Notes: generated by a model not told the origin, from the letters alone. Positions 44,224 to 55,306 are shown, counted from the first letter of the stretch. The stretch is DNA of 64,000 nucleotides from Spirochaetota bacterium (GCA_004297825.1 SCSX01000069.1:1-64000), one strand, 5' to 3'. Numbers and translations are program-made.

Positions 44224-46626
44224 TCAGCATGCCTCAAGCGATGACCGTCTGATGATCTCGTCCTTCATCGCCGGTGTGAGGTCGTTGAAGTAGGCCGAAT
44301 AGCCCGATACGCGGACCAGCAGGTGGGGGTATTTCCCCGGGTCGTTCCGGGCGTCGAGCAGCATCTCCGGATCGAGCACGTTCACCTGGGCCTGCATTCC
44401 GCCGCGCCGGAAATAGGCGCCCATGAGTACCCCCAGGGCGCGGCGGCCCTCTTCACCGCGGAGCGAAAGCGGGGTGAACTTGAGATTGAAATTGACGCCG
44501 TTCGCGGCCGCCCGGTGATCCAGACTGTTCACCGAGTTGAGTACCGCCGTGGGACCCTTCCGGTCCGCGCCGTTCAGGGGCGATATCCCGGACGCGAACG
44601 GCTCGCCCTTCCTGCGCCCGTGGGGAAGCGCACCGGTTATCCGGCCGAAATACTCGTGCGCCGTCACCGAGTAGAGCCCCATGACGTATGCGCCGCCCCG
44701 CGTATTCATCCCGAACGAGCGCAGCGCCGCGGCAAAGCGTTCCGTCACGCGCCGCGTCCACCGGTCGGCCTCCTCGCAATCGTTCCCGAATTTCTCGATT
44801 CCTTTCAGCGCCGTACGCATCGATTCGTCGGGCAGATTCCGCTTTAACCCGGACACAAGCCCCGGCAGGGTCAGAGCCCCGTCCTGGAACACCGCCTTCT
44901 CGATCGCTCTGAGCGCGTCCCCCGTGTCGACCGGCGCCACGCATTGAATCCCCGAGAAATTGTACCGGGCGCCTCCCGCCGTGGAGCATTTACCGCGCTC
45001 CAGGCATCCGTCCAGCAACATGCTGGTGAGCGGCGTGGGGTGGTAGTTGCGGTTCGCCTCCTCGATCGCGCGAAGGTCCCGGATGAGACGCCCCAGCGCG
45101 TGCTCGAGCTGCGCCCCGAACGCCGCAACGACGTCGTCCATGGATTTCATCCTTGACGCGCTCATGGTTTTCACACCCGAACGAAAGAGACGGCCGAACC
45201 GCCTGCCGCCGTTGAGCGCCATCTCCAGGCAGAGGGGCGTGTTGAAGATCGCCGCGTCCGTGGAAGAGAAGCTCTTCCCCTGGCACACGGGCTCCACGCA
45301 GCCCACGGCAGTGTAGTCCCGCGCGTCCTCCGGCGTGTAGCCGTTCATCTTCATCGTCTCGATGATCGTCTCGTCGCCGTAGAGCGCGGGCGAATTGCTT
45401 CCCGAGGCGAGCATGGACCAGATCTTATCCAGGTACGGAGCGGGCGAGCCAGCGTGCACGCGCGCGTGGTAGTTGGGCTGGCGCATCCTGAGCTCGTCCA
45501 TTATCTCAAGAACGATAAAACTGAGATCGTTCACCCCGTCCTTCCCCTCCCGGTCCACGCCGCCCACCGTGACGACCTGTCCGTTGAACATGCCGCCGTG
45601 AAAATTCGTCATGTGCCGGGAGAACACCGGTATGATCTCCGCCATCTTTATCGACAGGCAGGCGAGCAGCTCCTTCGCCCCTTCGCGGGTTATGCGCCCC
45701 TCCCGGAGGTCCGCGGCGTAATAGGGATACAGGTACTGGTCCACGCGCCCCGGACACACCGAGTTGTCCAGGCTTTCCAGGTTCAGGGCGATCTGCGCGA
45801 AGAAAAGCGACTGGACCGCTTCCCGGAAATTCCGCGCGCCGTGGCGGGGGACCTGCCGGCAGGCCTGCGCGATTTCCGCAAGCTCCCGCTTTCTTTTTGC
45901 ATCCTTTTCTTTATCCGCCATGCGTTCCGCGAGCGCCGCGTACCGCTCCCCGAAGCGCGCGAGGCCCTCCGCGATCGTCTTGACGGCCTCGTAGAAATGC
46001 CACGGCTCACTTCCCCGTTCGACGCCTGCCTGCAGCGCATCGGCCTTCGCGCGAAAGCCATCGGTTCCCATGCGAATGAGGGCCTCGTAATCGGGGGCGA
46101 TATGCGAGATGCCGCCGGATTCATTTATGAGGTAGAAATGGGCCTTGAGCTGGTCGGCAAGCAGGCGCATCGTGCTCAGGGGGGAGCGGTACGCCCGTAT
46201 TCCCAGGAACCTGAACATCCAGAAGGGGACGATTTTCAGGAGGGCGAACTTTTCCTTCCCGCTCACCCGGAGCCGGTTCGTCTCCCGCGATGAAAATTTA
46301 AACAGGTCCATGAGGACGGGAAGGCCGTGCAGCTCCGGGAAGAGGGAGCCCCCCACCCGCTTCGAGGTGTAATTGCCCACGATGAGCTCGTCCGGGTGGA
46401 TCGCGACGCTTTTCCGGGCGAGGACCTCCGCGAGCGCCCCGGCCATGTACGCGTGCGGGGACTGTGCGCGGTGCGCGCGCGTGCGGAAATAGTCCGTCCA
46501 GATGAGGGCCCGCTCGGGACAGATGCCGGGTTGTGTTTCCATGACCGCCGCCTTGAGCCTTCCGATCCTGTCCGCAACCGCATTCCCGCGGGCCTCCCCG
46601 TTCCCATTACCGGTAGATGAGCGCAT
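44224..46626 (-). CDS. glycyl radical enzyme, dehydratase-like, substrate unknown
   Basis: An 800-residue PFL-like enzyme. Gly775 in VRVSGYSAYF carries the radical, and Cys443 in VGCVEP is the thiyl residue, with Glu445 after it. Asp457 falls exactly 12 residues after Glu445, the spacing of E435 and D447 in B12-independent glycerol dehydratase, so an eliminase-type reaction is favoured. GCLERGKCSTAGGARYNFSG is also typical. Where glycerol dehydratase has His281, this protein seems to have Asn288 (LDNSVCPGR), so the substrate probably differs. AAGGAGGGG precedes ATG 46626. It overlaps its activase by 20 nt. Oxygen would destroy it, so it works anaerobically. Confidence 0.9.
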   Translation of the reverse strand: MRSSTGNGNGEARGNAVADRIGRLKAAVMETQPGICPERALIWTDYFRTRAHRAQSPHAYMAGALAEVLARKSVAIHPDELIVGNYTSKRVGGSLFPELHGLPVLMDLFKFSSRETNRLRVSGKEKFALLKIVPFWMFRFLGIRAYRSPLSTMRLLADQLKAHFYLINESGGISHIAPDYEALIRMGTDGFRAKADALQAGVERGSEPWHFYEAVKTIAEGLARFGERYAALAERMADKEKDAKRKRELAEIAQACRQVPRHGARNFREAVQSLFFAQIALNLESLDNSVCPGRVDQYLYPYYAADLREGRITREGAKELLACLSIKMAEIIPVFSRHMTNFHGGMFNGQVVTVGGVDREGKDGVNDLSFIVLEIMDELRMRQPNYHARVHAGSPAPYLDKIWSMLASGSNSPALYGDETIIETMKMNGYTPEDARDYTAVGCVEPVCQGKSFSSTDAAIFNTPLCLEMALNGGRRFGRLFRSGVKTMSASRMKSMDDVVAAFGAQLEHALGRLIRDLRAIEEANRNYHPTPLTSMLLDGCLERGKCSTAGGARYNFSGIQCVAPVDTGDALRAIEKAVFQDGALTLPGLVSGLKRNLPDESMRTALKGIEKFGNDCEEADRWTRRVTERFAAALRSFGMNTRGGAYVMGLYSVTAHEYFGRITGALPHGRRKGEPFASGISPLNGADRKGPTAVLNSVNSLDHRAAANGVNFNLKFTPLSLRGEEGRRALGVLMGAYFRRGGMQAQVNVLDPEMLLDARNDPGKYPHLLVRVSGYSAYFNDLTPAMKDEIIRRSSLEAC

Positions 46627-47554
46627 CGATCCCCTCCTTGAAAAAAAGTTCTTTCACCGACTCCAGCAAATCCGCGTCCGGGACTTTTCCCATAAAGCCT
46701 TTACTCACGGCGTCGATGCGTGCACGCTTGGTCTCTCCCATCCCGTGCCAGGGCAGCACGTGGATGCTCGACAGTCCCGCGTCCCGTACGATGCGGGCCG
46801 TGCCGGCGATGTTTGCCGCATCGTCGTTGCATCCGGGGACGAGCGGCATGCGCGCCTGGAGGGCGCTTCCACGCCGTGTAAGGCCCCGGAAATTCTCGAG
46901 TATGAGCCCGTTCCCCGCGCCGGTAAGCGCGCGGTGGCGCGCATCGTCGGCGTGCTTGAGATCGAAATAAAAGAGGTCCGCGAGCCCGGACGGACGCTCG
47001 AAGGCGCGCGCCGCGACGTGGCCCGCGGTTTCCATGGTGACGTGGATCGCGCGCTTTTTTAATAGCGGGACGAGCTCCCGGATGAAACCCGCGTGGAGCA
47101 TCGGCTCCCCGCCGGAAAGGGTCACGCCGCCGCCGTCTGTGAAAAAGTCAATGTCGCGCGCGAGCTCGGCGGCGAGTGCGGGGGCGGTCCAGGGGTGTCC
47201 AATTTTCCTGAGCGCGTCCGCGGGGCATGCTGCCGCGCAGCGCCCGCACGCGTCGCACCGGGAATAGCGTATCCGCGCCCGCGCGTCTTTTATGATCGCA
47301 CCCGACGGGCAGGCGTCGGCGCACCTGAAACACCCCAGGCAGAGGTCCGCGTAGAAGGCCATTTCCGGGACGGCGCGGTGCGATTCGGGGTTCTGGCACC
47401 ACGCGCACGCCAGGGTGCAGCCCTTGAAAAACACCGTGGTCCGCACACCGGGTCCGTCGTGCAGGCAGAACCGCTGGATATCGAAAACAAGCGCGCCGGC
47501 TGCCGCGGCCTGTCCATCCGCCTCGGGATAAATTTCGTAACTTTCGCCTTTCAC
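46607..47554 (-). CDS. glycyl radical enzyme activating enzyme (radical SAM)
   Basis: A 315-residue activase that makes the glycyl radical on the adjacent enzyme. It has the radical SAM cluster CTLACAWCQNPES after GPGVRTTVFFKG, then two inserted 4Fe-4S ferredoxin motifs (CLGCFRCADACP, CDACGRCAAACP), as in activases of eliminase-type glycyl radical enzymes, and LSGGEPMLH. The GTG start at 47554 is the only in-frame start before the conserved region with room for a leader; the ribosome site is weak. It is first in the operon, divergent from gntR. Confidence 0.92.
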   Translation of the reverse strand: MKGESYEIYPEADGQAAAAGALVFDIQRFCLHDGPGVRTTVFFKGCTLACAWCQNPESHRAVPEMAFYADLCLGCFRCADACPSGAIIKDARARIRYSRCDACGRCAAACPADALRKIGHPWTAPALAAELARDIDFFTDGGGVTLSGGEPMLHAGFIRELVPLLKKRAIHVTMETAGHVAARAFERPSGLADLFYFDLKHADDARHRALTGAGNGLILENFRGLTRRGSALQARMPLVPGCNDDAANIAGTARIVRDAGLSSIHVLPWHGMGETKRARIDAVSKGFMGKVPDADLLESVKELFFKEGIDALIYR

Positions 47555-47589
47555 GCGGGATCCGCACCTGTGGTGTAAAAATCATTCAT

Positions 47590-47602
47590 CTGGTATTACC
47601 AG
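47590..47602. promoter_or_regulatory. GntR operator, site 1
   Basis: CTGGTATTACCAG is a perfect 13-bp palindrome around a central T, matching the FadR-subfamily GntR pattern (TnGTnnnACnA). It lies 36 bp before the activase start, next to a possible -10 of the minus-strand promoter (TTGACT, then 17 nt, then TTACTG overlapping the site). Confidence 0.6.
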
Positions 47603-47683
47603 TAAGGCGATATTTACTGTTTAGTCAACTATTTTATGCACGTAACTCGATAAATGAGCGTCTATGTACCGATATTATTGTTG

Positions 47684-47696
47684 ACGGTAATACCAG
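47684..47696. promoter_or_regulatory. GntR operator, site 2
   Basis: ACGGTAATACCAG is a second copy of the same palindrome with two end mismatches. It lies 23 bp before the gntR start and overlaps the TTGACG at 47681 that may be the gntR -35, which suggests autorepression. Sites 1 and 2 are 94 bp apart. Confidence 0.55.
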
Positions 47697-47718
47697 TTGT
47701 ATCGGTACCATACCTTTG

Positions 47719-48471
47719 ATGAAACCGAACAAGATACAAGACCTGCTCCAGCGCCTCGAGTCCGATATACTGCGCGGCGAGTACGCGATCAGAAGCCGGT
47801 TTCCCTCCGAGCGGGAAATCTCCGCGCGCTACGGGGTGAGCCGGATCACGACCAGGGACGCGCTGTCGCGGCTGTGCCAGATGGGCCTGTTGCGCAAGGC
47901 GCCGCAGAGCGGGACCTTCGTGAACGATTACCTCACCGAGACATCGATCGACCTGCTGGTAAGGATCATGCAGTCCACCGACACGATGGACACGGCGGCG
48001 CTCGTGTCGCTGCTGGACTTCAGGCGTGTGAACGAGGTGTACGCCGCGCGCAAGGCGGCGCTCGAGATCACGCGGCAGGGGATCGACGAGATCGAGGGAT
48101 GGGTCCGGCGCGGTACGGAGGGAATGCACGACATCGCCGTGCTGTGCGACTGCGACTACGAGGTACACCGCGCCGTGATACGGCATTCGGGCAATATCGT
48201 GCTCGCGCTGCTGTTCAATTCGTTTAAGGCAGTCTACCGGCACTATACGGCATTTTACTACACCCTGCCCTCCTCCGCGGAGAACACCTTCCGGCACTAC
48301 GCCCGGCTGGCCGCCGCCCTGGCCGCGCGCGACGCCGACTACGCCGGGCACATCATGGACACCCTGCTCCTGGAAGCGGAGAACGCGGTCAAGGACGCGA
48401 TTTCGTACAACGGCGAGGACCGGATCGACCTGGGGGCGTTCAGGAAAACGACCGCGTCGTCGTCATCGTAG
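47719..48471 (+). CDS. GntR-family transcriptional regulator (FadR/FCD type)
   Basis: A 250-residue repressor with an N-terminal winged HTH (RFPSEREISARYGVSRITTRD, with MGLLRKAPQSGTFV as wing) and a C-terminal FCD domain, whose D-x3-H (CDYEVH) and later His (GHIMDTLL) are metal-binding positions typical of FadR-type ligand pockets. Divergent from the glycyl radical operon with two matching operators between, it almost certainly controls that operon. The last residues TTASSSS and the TAG stop lie within a 55-bp palindrome. A TTG at 47716 is an alternative start. Confidence 0.88.
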   Translation: MKPNKIQDLLQRLESDILRGEYAIRSRFPSEREISARYGVSRITTRDALSRLCQMGLLRKAPQSGTFVNDYLTETSIDLLVRIMQSTDTMDTAALVSLLDFRRVNEVYAARKAALEITRQGIDEIEGWVRRGTEGMHDIAVLCDCDYEVHRAVIRHSGNIVLALLFNSFKAVYRHYTAFYYTLPSSAENTFRHYARLAAALAARDADYAGHIMDTLLLEAENAVKDAISYNGEDRIDLGAFRKTTASSSS

Positions 48472-48509
48472 AGACGTCCCGCCGGGACGTCTCTACGATG
48501 ACGACGACG
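48455..48509. repeat. 55-bp perfect palindrome (copy 2), overlaps gntR 3' end
   Basis: 27-bp perfect arms around a single central base at 48482. The core is GTAGAGACGTC, relating it to the palindrome at 3974-4027 (same arm length, GTAG(A/G)GACG core). It contains the TAG that ends gntR and encodes its final Ser run, so the element seems to have shaped that gene's end. No T-run follows. Confidence 0.85.
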
Positions 48510-48608
48510 GCGTACCCGGGCGAACCCAATTCCCCCCGCGATACCGGTCCTGCACCTTTTTCAGGTCGTCGCGGATCCGGCCATTCCCCCCACCACCTAT
48601 ACCCTATC

Positions 48609-49769
48609 CTACAGCAACACCTCGCAGTCCTCGATCGGGTACGCCGCGCACGAATGCACGTAGCCGTACTTGAGATCGGACGCCCGCACGTGCGCACCCC
48701 TGGGCTGGAAGACCTTTCCCGAGAGGAGCTTCACGCGGCACATACTGCACTCGCCGGACCGGCAGAGCACCGGGACTGTAAATCCCGCCCGCTCGAGCGA
48801 GACCAGGAGCGGCTCGTGGGCGAGCGCGCTCACGTCGCCCTTCCCCTTTACCTTGATAGAAAACCTGGTGCCCGCCTTCACGCCGCGCGGCCAGCCGGGA
48901 TCGGCGGTGATGTCCGTGGGCGCGCCGAACATCTCGCGGCGGGTCCTGTTCTCTGGCACCCCCAGCTTCCCGAGCTCGGGCATACAGAAATCGTAGAGCG
49001 CGCCCGGGCCGCACAGGAAGAAGTTTTTCCCCTGCACGCCTGAAAGCACCTTCTTCATGAGCTCGGCCGACATGAAGCCGGTGAGCGCGACGCATCCTTT
49101 GGATGGTTCCGATATTACGGGCGTATAGGTGAAATTCTTATGCCGCGCCGCGCGCTCCTTAAGCTCGTTGTGGAAGATGATGTCCCCCTCGACACGGTTC
49201 CCATAGATGAGATGCATCGCGCGATCCAGCCCGCGGTCGGTCGCCTCGCGGATCATGCTCATGAACGGCGTGATACCGCTCCCGCCGGCGATGAAGACGA
49301 GCTCCTTTCCGTGGATGAGCGGGTTGTAGCGGAACTGGCCCGCCGGGCCGGCTGCCTCGAAGCGATCCCCCGCCTTTACGCGCGAAAGCAGGTGGTCCGA
49401 TACGAACCCGCCCTGCTGTGCGCGCACGGTGACGTCATAGTACGCCGTCTCGCTGGGGGCGCTGGAAATGCTGTAGGGCCTGCTGGTCCGCACGCCCGCG
49501 ACCTCCGCGAAGAGGTTGATGTACTGCCCGGCCTCGAAGGGAGGCAGATAGCCCGTCTCCGAAACCATGCGAAGCGTCTTCGTGGAGGGCGTCTCCTCAA
49601 TCACCTCCGACACGCGCAGCCGGAGGCTTTTCGGGTGGAGCAGGTCCAGGACGCGCGCGACCTCCCCCTTCATGGTGCGGTAGTCCGCGCCGTACCGCCG
49701 CGCGGTCTTCACCTCGTCCAGAACGCGGTCGTAACCTTCTATCTGCGTGAGATTGTCCCTTGCCGTCAT
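48609..49769 (-). CDS. ferredoxin-NAD(P) reductase-type flavoprotein with C-terminal 2Fe-2S domain
   Basis: A 386-residue electron-transfer protein. After a 50-residue helical leader comes an FAD domain (RPYSISSAPS), an NAD(P) domain (FIAGGSGITPFMSM and FLCGPG), and a plant-type 2Fe-2S ferredoxin (CRSGECSMC then VHSC). This is the order of oxygenase-reductase and benzoate-dioxygenase reductase-like proteins. It would move electrons between NAD(P)H and a partner. It lies 4 nt behind the CrtI-like gene, so the two probably form a system. No oxygenase is in the window. Confidence 0.87.
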   Translation of the reverse strand: MTARDNLTQIEGYDRVLDEVKTARRYGADYRTMKGEVARVLDLLHPKSLRLRVSEVIEETPSTKTLRMVSETGYLPPFEAGQYINLFAEVAGVRTSRPYSISSAPSETAYYDVTVRAQQGGFVSDHLLSRVKAGDRFEAAGPAGQFRYNPLIHGKELVFIAGGSGITPFMSMIREATDRGLDRAMHLIYGNRVEGDIIFHNELKERAARHKNFTYTPVISEPSKGCVALTGFMSAELMKKVLSGVQGKNFFLCGPGALYDFCMPELGKLGVPENRTRREMFGAPTDITADPGWPRGVKAGTRFSIKVKGKGDVSALAHEPLLVSLERAGFTVPVLCRSGECSMCRVKLLSGKVFQPRGAHVRASDLKYGYVHSCAAYPIEDCEVLL

Positions 49770-49773
49770 GGTA

Positions 49774-51276
49774 TCACCCCCTCTCCTTTCGGATCTGTTT
49801 CGACACGGCCCGGGCCGCCGATGCGCCCGACATCAGGGTGGGCTGGAATCCGCCCCCTCCCACCCAGGCCCCCGCGAAGTACAGGCCCGGTATCCCCGGA
49901 TCGAGCGTCCCGAAGACGCGCGAGTCGCGGATGAACTGGTCGAAGCCGTAGATAGAGCCCGCGGGCGTCCCCAGGTAGCGCATGTGGGTGAGCGGCGTCG
50001 CGACCTCCACCTCCTCGATGTGCGACCGGAACCCGGGAATGAGCTTTTCCACGATCGCGAGCATCTTTTCGGCGTACGCGTACTTGTAGTCGTAGTACTT
50101 GTGCGGGGGCACCGAGAGCCAGGGCTCGCCGTACTTGAGATCCACCAGCGCGACCTGGGTCGTGCCGGGGGGCGACGCCGCGGGGTCGCTCGCGTTGTAG
50201 CAGGTGAGGAGCATCTGCGCAGGCTCGTTCTCAAGCATCTTCATCTCCGTGTAGGCGCGGTTCATGTCGGTATGGGTGCAGATGAAGTTCGTGGTCTCGA
50301 CGATCCCCAGGTCCCCGTGCGGGCAATCCAGTCCCATGTACAGCGTGTAGGCCGACGGGCCCACGGTATGGGCGCCCATCTGTGTGAAGAATTCCGGTTT
50401 CTGGTATTCGGCGTCAAGCATCTCGGTGCAGGTGAGAATGGGCGACGCGTTGGAGATCACGTACCGTGCCGCAACCTCCTCGCCCGTATCGAGCACAACG
50501 CCGGCGACGCGCCCGTCCTTAATGATTATCTTCTTCGCCCCGCAGCTGAATCGGACATCCCCGCCGTTCTTTATGAACGAATCCACGATCGCGTTGGAGA
50601 GCGCCTGCGACCCGTGCTTCATGTGGTAGGGCTTGAACTCGATGTAGGCGAACAGCATCGCCGCGAAGTCCGAGAAGGTGAGGATGCGCGGCGGCGCGCC
50701 CGCGTAGCTCCAGTAGACTGATACGGCGAGCTTCAGGAGCGGGTCTTTCAGGTGCTCGTCAAGGATCGTCTGCGCATCGGTGAGGGCGTATTTGTAATAG
50801 AGCGGGTATTTCTGCGGCGAGGCCTCCGGGTCGCGCATGAAGACTGCCGCGATGACCTCGTTGAAGAACCGATACACGAGGTCGACGAAGGACTCGATCC
50901 CCGCCTTCTCGTCCGGAAACCGGGCTATGAGCGCATCGGTGAACCCCGTGCGGGTCGCCGGAAGGGTAATGTCCATCCGGCCGGGCACCACCACGCGGTA
51001 GAGGTTCTTCATCTCCACCCATTCGACCTCGTCCACGACCCCCAGCGAATGCAGCGTCGAGCGAAGCGGCCCCGGGAACGAGGCCGCCCCCATGCCGGAA
51101 AGCTGGTGGAGCGCCACCTCGAACTCGAACCTTCCCCTGCAGAAGCTGGTCGCGCACCCGCCCGGTATATTGTGCCGCTCGAGGAGGAGCGTCCTTAGTC
51201 CCTGTTTCGCGCCCGTGGCCGCGGCCGTGAGCCCGCCGTTCCCCGCGCCGATAACGACGATGTCATACTCCTGCAT
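49774..51276 (-). CDS. FAD-dependent CrtI/retinol-saturase-like oxidoreductase
   Basis: A 500-residue flavoprotein with the FAD loop VVIGAGNGGLTAAATG, an adjacent ERHNIPGGCATSF, and the C-terminal FAD block PGLYFAGAWVGGGGFQPTLM. The overall pattern is that of phytoene desaturases and all-trans-retinol saturases. The substrate is probably a hydrophobic polyene or related molecule, but no carotenoid genes are near. ATG 51276 has GGAGGG 6-7 nt upstream; a start at 51300 lies in a poor context. Its partner is the reductase downstream. Confidence 0.85.
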   Translation of the reverse strand: MQEYDIVVIGAGNGGLTAAATGAKQGLRTLLLERHNIPGGCATSFCRGRFEFEVALHQLSGMGAASFPGPLRSTLHSLGVVDEVEWVEMKNLYRVVVPGRMDITLPATRTGFTDALIARFPDEKAGIESFVDLVYRFFNEVIAAVFMRDPEASPQKYPLYYKYALTDAQTILDEHLKDPLLKLAVSVYWSYAGAPPRILTFSDFAAMLFAYIEFKPYHMKHGSQALSNAIVDSFIKNGGDVRFSCGAKKIIIKDGRVAGVVLDTGEEVAARYVISNASPILTCTEMLDAEYQKPEFFTQMGAHTVGPSAYTLYMGLDCPHGDLGIVETTNFICTHTDMNRAYTEMKMLENEPAQMLLTCYNASDPAASPPGTTQVALVDLKYGEPWLSVPPHKYYDYKYAYAEKMLAIVEKLIPGFRSHIEEVEVATPLTHMRYLGTPAGSIYGFDQFIRDSRVFGTLDPGIPGLYFAGAWVGGGGFQPTLMSGASAARAVSKQIRKERG

Positions 51277-51489
51277 GGTACCCTCCGCTGGTGGGATCAC
51301 GGCATACGCCCTTTAATAAGCCCACGCGCCTGAACGTGCCCGAAGCATTATTAAAGGAAAGGGGGAGAGGCCCCCGGTCGATCACCATGTGTATCTCTTT
51401 TCTATTCGGTGACAAAGACCGGTGTGCCGCGTCGGGATAAGTATGCGGATTGCGGGCTTGAATCTCAAGCATAAAATTGAGGCTCTGAC

Positions 51490-51524
51490 CCCCTCCCGGC
51501 CTCCCCTTTGGAAGAAGGGGGAGG
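51490..51524. repeat. dispersed hairpin repeat, copy A
   Basis: CCCTCCCGGC followed by a near-perfect hairpin CCTCCCCTTTGG/AAGAAGGGGGAGG. A similar unit is at 55317-55349, and a simpler hairpin of the same type at 58402. It lies just behind the CrtI-like operon's upstream region and the AT-rich gene. Confidence 0.6.
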
Positions 51525-51530
51525 AGGAAT

Positions 51531-52241
51531 TCAAGGTACTTTGGGAGATGAAATAAATTCAAGAAACATATCTCCAATTGACGTAGTTCTTTTTGAAAGC
51601 ATCCCACTCACAGTCATTGTGATAGCAATATTATCAGTGTTAATCAAACCATATCGATTCAGTTCTTGCCACACGATATTGTATACTTCTCTTTGTCCAT
51701 TTAATTCAGGGTATGCACTTTCTATCACCGACGGGATTCCTCCCATAGACCAGTCAGGGAATATATGGCCATTTTCTTGCGCCCATTGTACTGGTCCGTG
51801 ATACAATTTTAGAATGGCAATATGCCAAGTAGTACAATTATCAATCAAATTAAGAAATATCTGCTGTAAAACATCATCAGGCGCCCCGGGTAATGCTGAA
51901 TTAATGACTGCATTTTTAAGGGCATCAAGTTTTTCTTTTAAATGATTTTTTATTGCAATATTACTTGCAGTAACCAGTACCGTAAAGAATTTCTCATTCT
52001 CCTGTAAGCTTTCTATTGTTATTCCTTTGGATTCAACTAGGTCGTTGATAGCTTCGGTGACTTGCGTCATCCATTCTGTTCTTCGTCTTGCCATAGGGGG
52101 TTCAATTAAAGCATTTAATCCTTCTAATAATGGTCCACCCAATACTGGTACAGCCGATATTATTGCTCTCGACATTCTATGAATTTTTTCCGATTCTGGC
52201 TCAACCACCGGATCAATTTGATCTTTATTAATTTTATTCAT
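51531..52241 (-). CDS. AT-rich orphan gene, unknown function
   Basis: A 236-residue protein encoded by clearly AT-richer DNA than its neighbours, a mark of recent transfer. It starts MNKINKDQIDPVVEPE, has a weakly hydrophobic stretch (AIISAVPVLGGPLLEGLNALI) that may be one membrane helix, then ARRRTEWMTQVTEAINDL and a helical body ending FLEFISSPKVP. Similar small proteins with a short Gly-Pro hydrophobic stretch occur in genomic islands, sometimes beside defence genes, but I cannot assign a family. ATG 52241 has a poor ribosome site. Confidence 0.7.
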   Translation of the reverse strand: MNKINKDQIDPVVEPESEKIHRMSRAIISAVPVLGGPLLEGLNALIEPPMARRRTEWMTQVTEAINDLVESKGITIESLQENEKFFTVLVTASNIAIKNHLKEKLDALKNAVINSALPGAPDDVLQQIFLNLIDNCTTWHIAILKLYHGPVQWAQENGHIFPDWSMGGIPSVIESAYPELNGQREVYNIVWQELNRYGLINTDNIAITMTVSGMLSKRTTSIGDMFLEFISSPKVP

Positions 52242-52619
52242 ACAACAACTCCGAAAGCGAATAATTGTTTAAATTTTTCTAAAATCCAGATGATTAAACC
52301 ATCGATTAACACATTTCCCCGGATAGAATGTCGGAAACTTGGTGATCACATTGCTTAATAGCACCTCGCATTTATCGAGGCATAACGAAATTGATTTTTT
52401 TACAAACCCGCGAGGGCACGACGCCCGAGCGGAAGGCTGCGCGCGAGTCACACAGGAGGTGTATCGCAGCGCGCATGCGCGAACTCAATCGTCTGCACCA
52501 GCCTAGCCCCCCTGGCGCCTGAAGGGCGGCACGGGGGTGCAGGGGGTGTTTGCTGTTGAACACCCCCTGCAAAAGCATCCCCTTGCCAAGGGTCTACGGC
52601 CCCACGGCCCAGTGCTTTC
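52242..52619. other. intergenic region between orphan gene and katG, with hairpin
   Basis: 378 nt with no convincing gene. The minus-strand open frames here are Pro/Arg/Ser-rich and look spurious. The only clear structure is the hairpin at 52540-52573. Composition changes sharply around 52340, from AT-rich to GC-rich. Confidence 0.5.
52540..52573 (-). terminator. 13-bp stem hairpin downstream of katG
   Basis: TGCAGGGGGTGTT (52540-52552) pairs perfectly with AACACCCCCTGCA (52561-52573) across an 8-nt loop. It is 47 bp behind the katG stop. No T-run follows, so it may be a terminator aided by Rho or a repeat unit. Confidence 0.45.
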
Positions 52620-54836
<2,217 letters not shown>

Positions 54837-54910
54837 TTATCCGTAACCTGGATCGCATATAAGACAGGCGTGACCATCAGCTTGATCGGCTCAGAAGTAT
54901 CCCAAGAATC

Positions 54911-54925
54911 ATGTAATGATTATTG
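54911..54925. promoter_or_regulatory. PerR/Fur-type box upstream of katG
   Basis: ATGTAATGATTATTG has the core TAATnATTA of the PerR consensus TTATAATnATTATAA and matches 10 of 14 positions. It lies about 96 nt before the katG start, within the likely promoter. PerR family repressors control katG in many bacteria. No perR gene is in the window. Confidence 0.5.
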
Positions 54926-55284
54926 TTCCTTCCTACAATTTACATATAGTCCATGAAAATGCATAGCATGACCTTTAAATAAATTCTTTTAGCAATTTTT
55001 ATGCCAACACCCTCCTCCACCCTTTCTCCAGTCTTTCTCCATTTGAATCCGGTTTAAATTTTTTCGGAATCTGATGTTTTTTTAATAAAAAAGCCTGCTT
55101 TCACCCGGAAATTTTAATAAAAGCGCCCTGCCTCTTCGTAATAAGAAATGGAAACATGACTCGGAGGTGAGAATTGACGGGAACAATCGGCATGCTTCGG
55201 GAATTGTTTAACCGCGAATGCTCGCGAATGGACGCAAATAGTTATTTACCAATCAGCGTTATTTTCGGATTTCGGGAATTACAT

Positions 55285-55306
55285 GGCTTATGCGGGCAGG
55301 CGGCGG
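55285..55306. repeat. dispersed direct repeat, copy 1
   Basis: The 22-bp phrase GGCTTATGCGGGCAGGCGGC-GG occurs here and identically at 56081-56102, about 800 bp away. It flanks the IS200 remnant on both sides. Part of the same unit recurs at 57737. Confidence 0.7.
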
